NCBI RefSeq assembly: GCF_014851765.1
Contig: NZ_JACVAI010000001.1
Span: forward strand, 1,116,001-1,180,000
Reading direction: 5' to 3'
Length of the DNA: 64,000 nt
Source: Pseudomonas sp. PDM04
GTDB lineage: Bacteria; Pseudomonadota; Gammaproteobacteria; Pseudomonadales; Pseudomonadaceae
The translations under genes were made by a program, and so were the position numbers. The notes under the pieces are model-generated. The model had not been told where the DNA came from, did no database searches, and saw only the letters and a list, made by a program, of their open reading frames with translations. This document shows positions 63,057-64,000 of the stretch, in pieces (positions within the stretch are counted from its first letter, which is position 1; the number at the start of each line of letters is the position of its first letter).

Positions 63057-63601
63057 AACACCGCCCTCGCCCGCCCCCACAATTGCAGACGGTCTTGCAG
63101 GCCATTCAAGCCGCCATTGATACGGCGGGTGATGCGGTTGAACTGGTCCCGATCAGCCAGCTCATTGAGGCCGTTGTGCGCCCAGAACCAGGCGGCGGAT
63201 TCGGCGGCCCATTGTGGCTGTTCGAGCAGTTGCGGTTGCACCAGCAGACGCTCATCGCCGAACAGGCCCACACTGCACTGCTGGTAGTTGCGCCGGCCGG
63301 TGACCTGGATCAGGCCACGGCCACGAAAGCGTTGACCGTCGCCGTCGGGCGCCGGGGTATTGCCCAGGCGCACGGCCAGCGGACCGGTGTCGTATTTGCT
63401 CAGGTATTGCTCGCTGCCCCGCTCCCGCAGGTCATGCAACTGCCCGGACTCATGGCCGACCTGCGCCAGGAAGGCCGCCATGCGTTTGGGCGTATCGATG
63501 CCATGGCGCGCCATGGCGGTGTTGAGCACGCCAACAAAAACGCCCGCTTGAGTGCGGGCGTCGGGCATGATCGTTTGCAGCTGGGTTGACGTAATGTTCA
63601 T
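63038..63601 (-). CDS. GH19-type endolysin (chitinase-fold lysozyme)
   Basis: A 187-residue glycoside hydrolase 19 enzyme, probably a peptidoglycan-cutting endolysin. The likely catalytic glutamates are Glu51 in GHESGQLHDL and Glu60 nearby, followed by the GH19 block GQRFRGRGLIQVTGRRNYQQ near residue 93. The ATG at 63601 is chosen (GGGGAG upstream); the longer frame overlaps the tail gene. It overlaps the spanin start, the usual lysis-cassette order. Confidence 0.88.
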   Translation of the reverse strand: MNITSTQLQTIMPDARTQAGVFVGVLNTAMARHGIDTPKRMAAFLAQVGHESGQLHDLRERGSEQYLSKYDTGPLAVRLGNTPAPDGDGQRFRGRGLIQVTGRRNYQQCSVGLFGDERLLVQPQLLEQPQWAAESAAWFWAHNGLNELADRDQFNRITRRINGGLNGLQDRLQLWGRARAVLCQPSV

Positions 63602-63644
63602 CGTGCTCCCCGGCCGGGCCCCCTCGGAACCCGGCGTTTCAGAT

Positions 63645-64000
63645 TCAACTCGATCCCGGTGCGGACCGGGCATCCAGGCAGGTCGCCTCGATCGCGCAGC
63701 GATAGCTCTTTTCACGACTGCCGCTGGCGGTGACCTTGTCGATCGACCAGCGACCGCGCATGAAATCGGGCCAGGTGGTGTCGAGCAGGACCAGGCCTTC
63801 GGCGGACAGCCCCGGATGACCGGGGCACTCGATCTTCACCTTCAGCGCCTCGCGCATCATCCGGCGCACTTCGCCCTCAGCGGCCGTCCGTGCTTCGTCG
63901 GCGCTGTGATAGCTCTGGCGGACGGTCTTGAACGGCGCCATGCCGCTCTCCTCGACCCGCAGCTTGCCGGCCGCCGCGTCCCACCAACGGGTCTTGCACC
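63645..64000 (-). CDS. Phage tail protein, gpD/late-control type, C-terminal part (cut at window edge)
   Basis: At least 117 codons are seen, open to the window edge on the 5' side; an internal ATG at 63941 is not the true start, because the frame continues upstream with KTRWWDAAAGKLRVEESG. The ending RWSIDKVTASGSREKSYRCAIEATCLD fits the contractile-tail gpD/VgrG-like protein group. With the lysis genes after it, this is the end of a tailocin or prophage cluster. Confidence 0.75.
   Translation of the reverse strand, partial: CKTRWWDAAAGKLRVEESGMAPFKTVRQSYHSADEARTAAEGEVRRMMREALKVKIECPGHPGLSAEGLVLLDTTWPDFMRGRWSIDKVTASGSREKSYRCAIEATCLDARSAPGSS

Overview
The window is a GC-rich bacterial chromosome segment, almost certainly from the Pseudomonas fluorescens group. 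The evidence is homologue content that I recognise as pseudomonad: the acyl-homoserine lactone acylase QuiP, the ketoreductase RhlG, divergent fpr/finR, the dgkA-erdR-DTW-protein order, the mprF(lpiA)-acvB pair, and tailocin or prophage genes next to cinA-recA-recX. At least fifteen intergenic REP elements of the pseudomonad GTGGGAGCGAGCCTGCTCGCGA type support this. Genes are dense, mostly housekeeping, stress and envelope functions, and I see no insertion sequence, transposase, rRNA operon or CRISPR array.

Layout. 0-8 kb: FAD oxidoreductase, PLP enzyme, nhaA, glycine-zipper lipoprotein, pdxH, an OmpA lipoprotein with a histone-H1-like tail and a serine hydrolase. 8-19 kb: a GH50/agarase-like enzyme, dinG with a LexA-like box, a CopD-like protein, a collagen-like secreted protein, tandem OmpA/TSP3 lipoproteins, then two SEC-C zinc proteins flanking a LEA-type lipoprotein. 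19-32.5 kb: quiP, then a DNA repair group (MBL exonuclease, ATP-dependent ligase, Lhr-type helicase, PdeM nuclease) split into two halves by a complete basic amino acid ABC operon with a sigma-54-type promoter. 32.5-41.5 kb: dcd, a cold-shock gene, a DUF481 protein, an alkyltransferase-like protein, ampG, proS and dinB with a LexA box. 41.7-50 kb: two tandem identical initiator tRNA genes, mprF-acvB, kup, and rimO behind a roughly 175-bp imperfect palindrome. 50-60.3 kb: GNAT, pseudouridine synthase, YehS-like protein, rhlG, trmO, fpr/finR, dgkA, erdR, a tRNA-modifying DTW protein, a QS-regulated virulence-factor homologue and a LOG-like protein. 60.3-64 kb: recX, recA (LexA box), cinA, then the lysis end of a phage-tail locus (nested spanins, GH19 endolysin, gpD-like tail protein cut by the window edge).

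Themes. SOS/DNA repair recurs (dinG, dinB, recA-recX, ligase-exonuclease-helicase-nuclease, ATL protein), with CTG-N10-CAG boxes before dinG, dinB and recA. The tailocin-like lysis cassette lies beside recA and cinA. Envelope functions form a second theme (OmpA lipoproteins, AmpG, MprF/AcvB, DgkA). The most unusual structures are the rimO leader palindrome, the split ligase/Lhr cluster, the nested Rz/Rz1 pair, the OmpA protein with an H1-like tail, and the GH50-like enzyme with a low-complexity insert.
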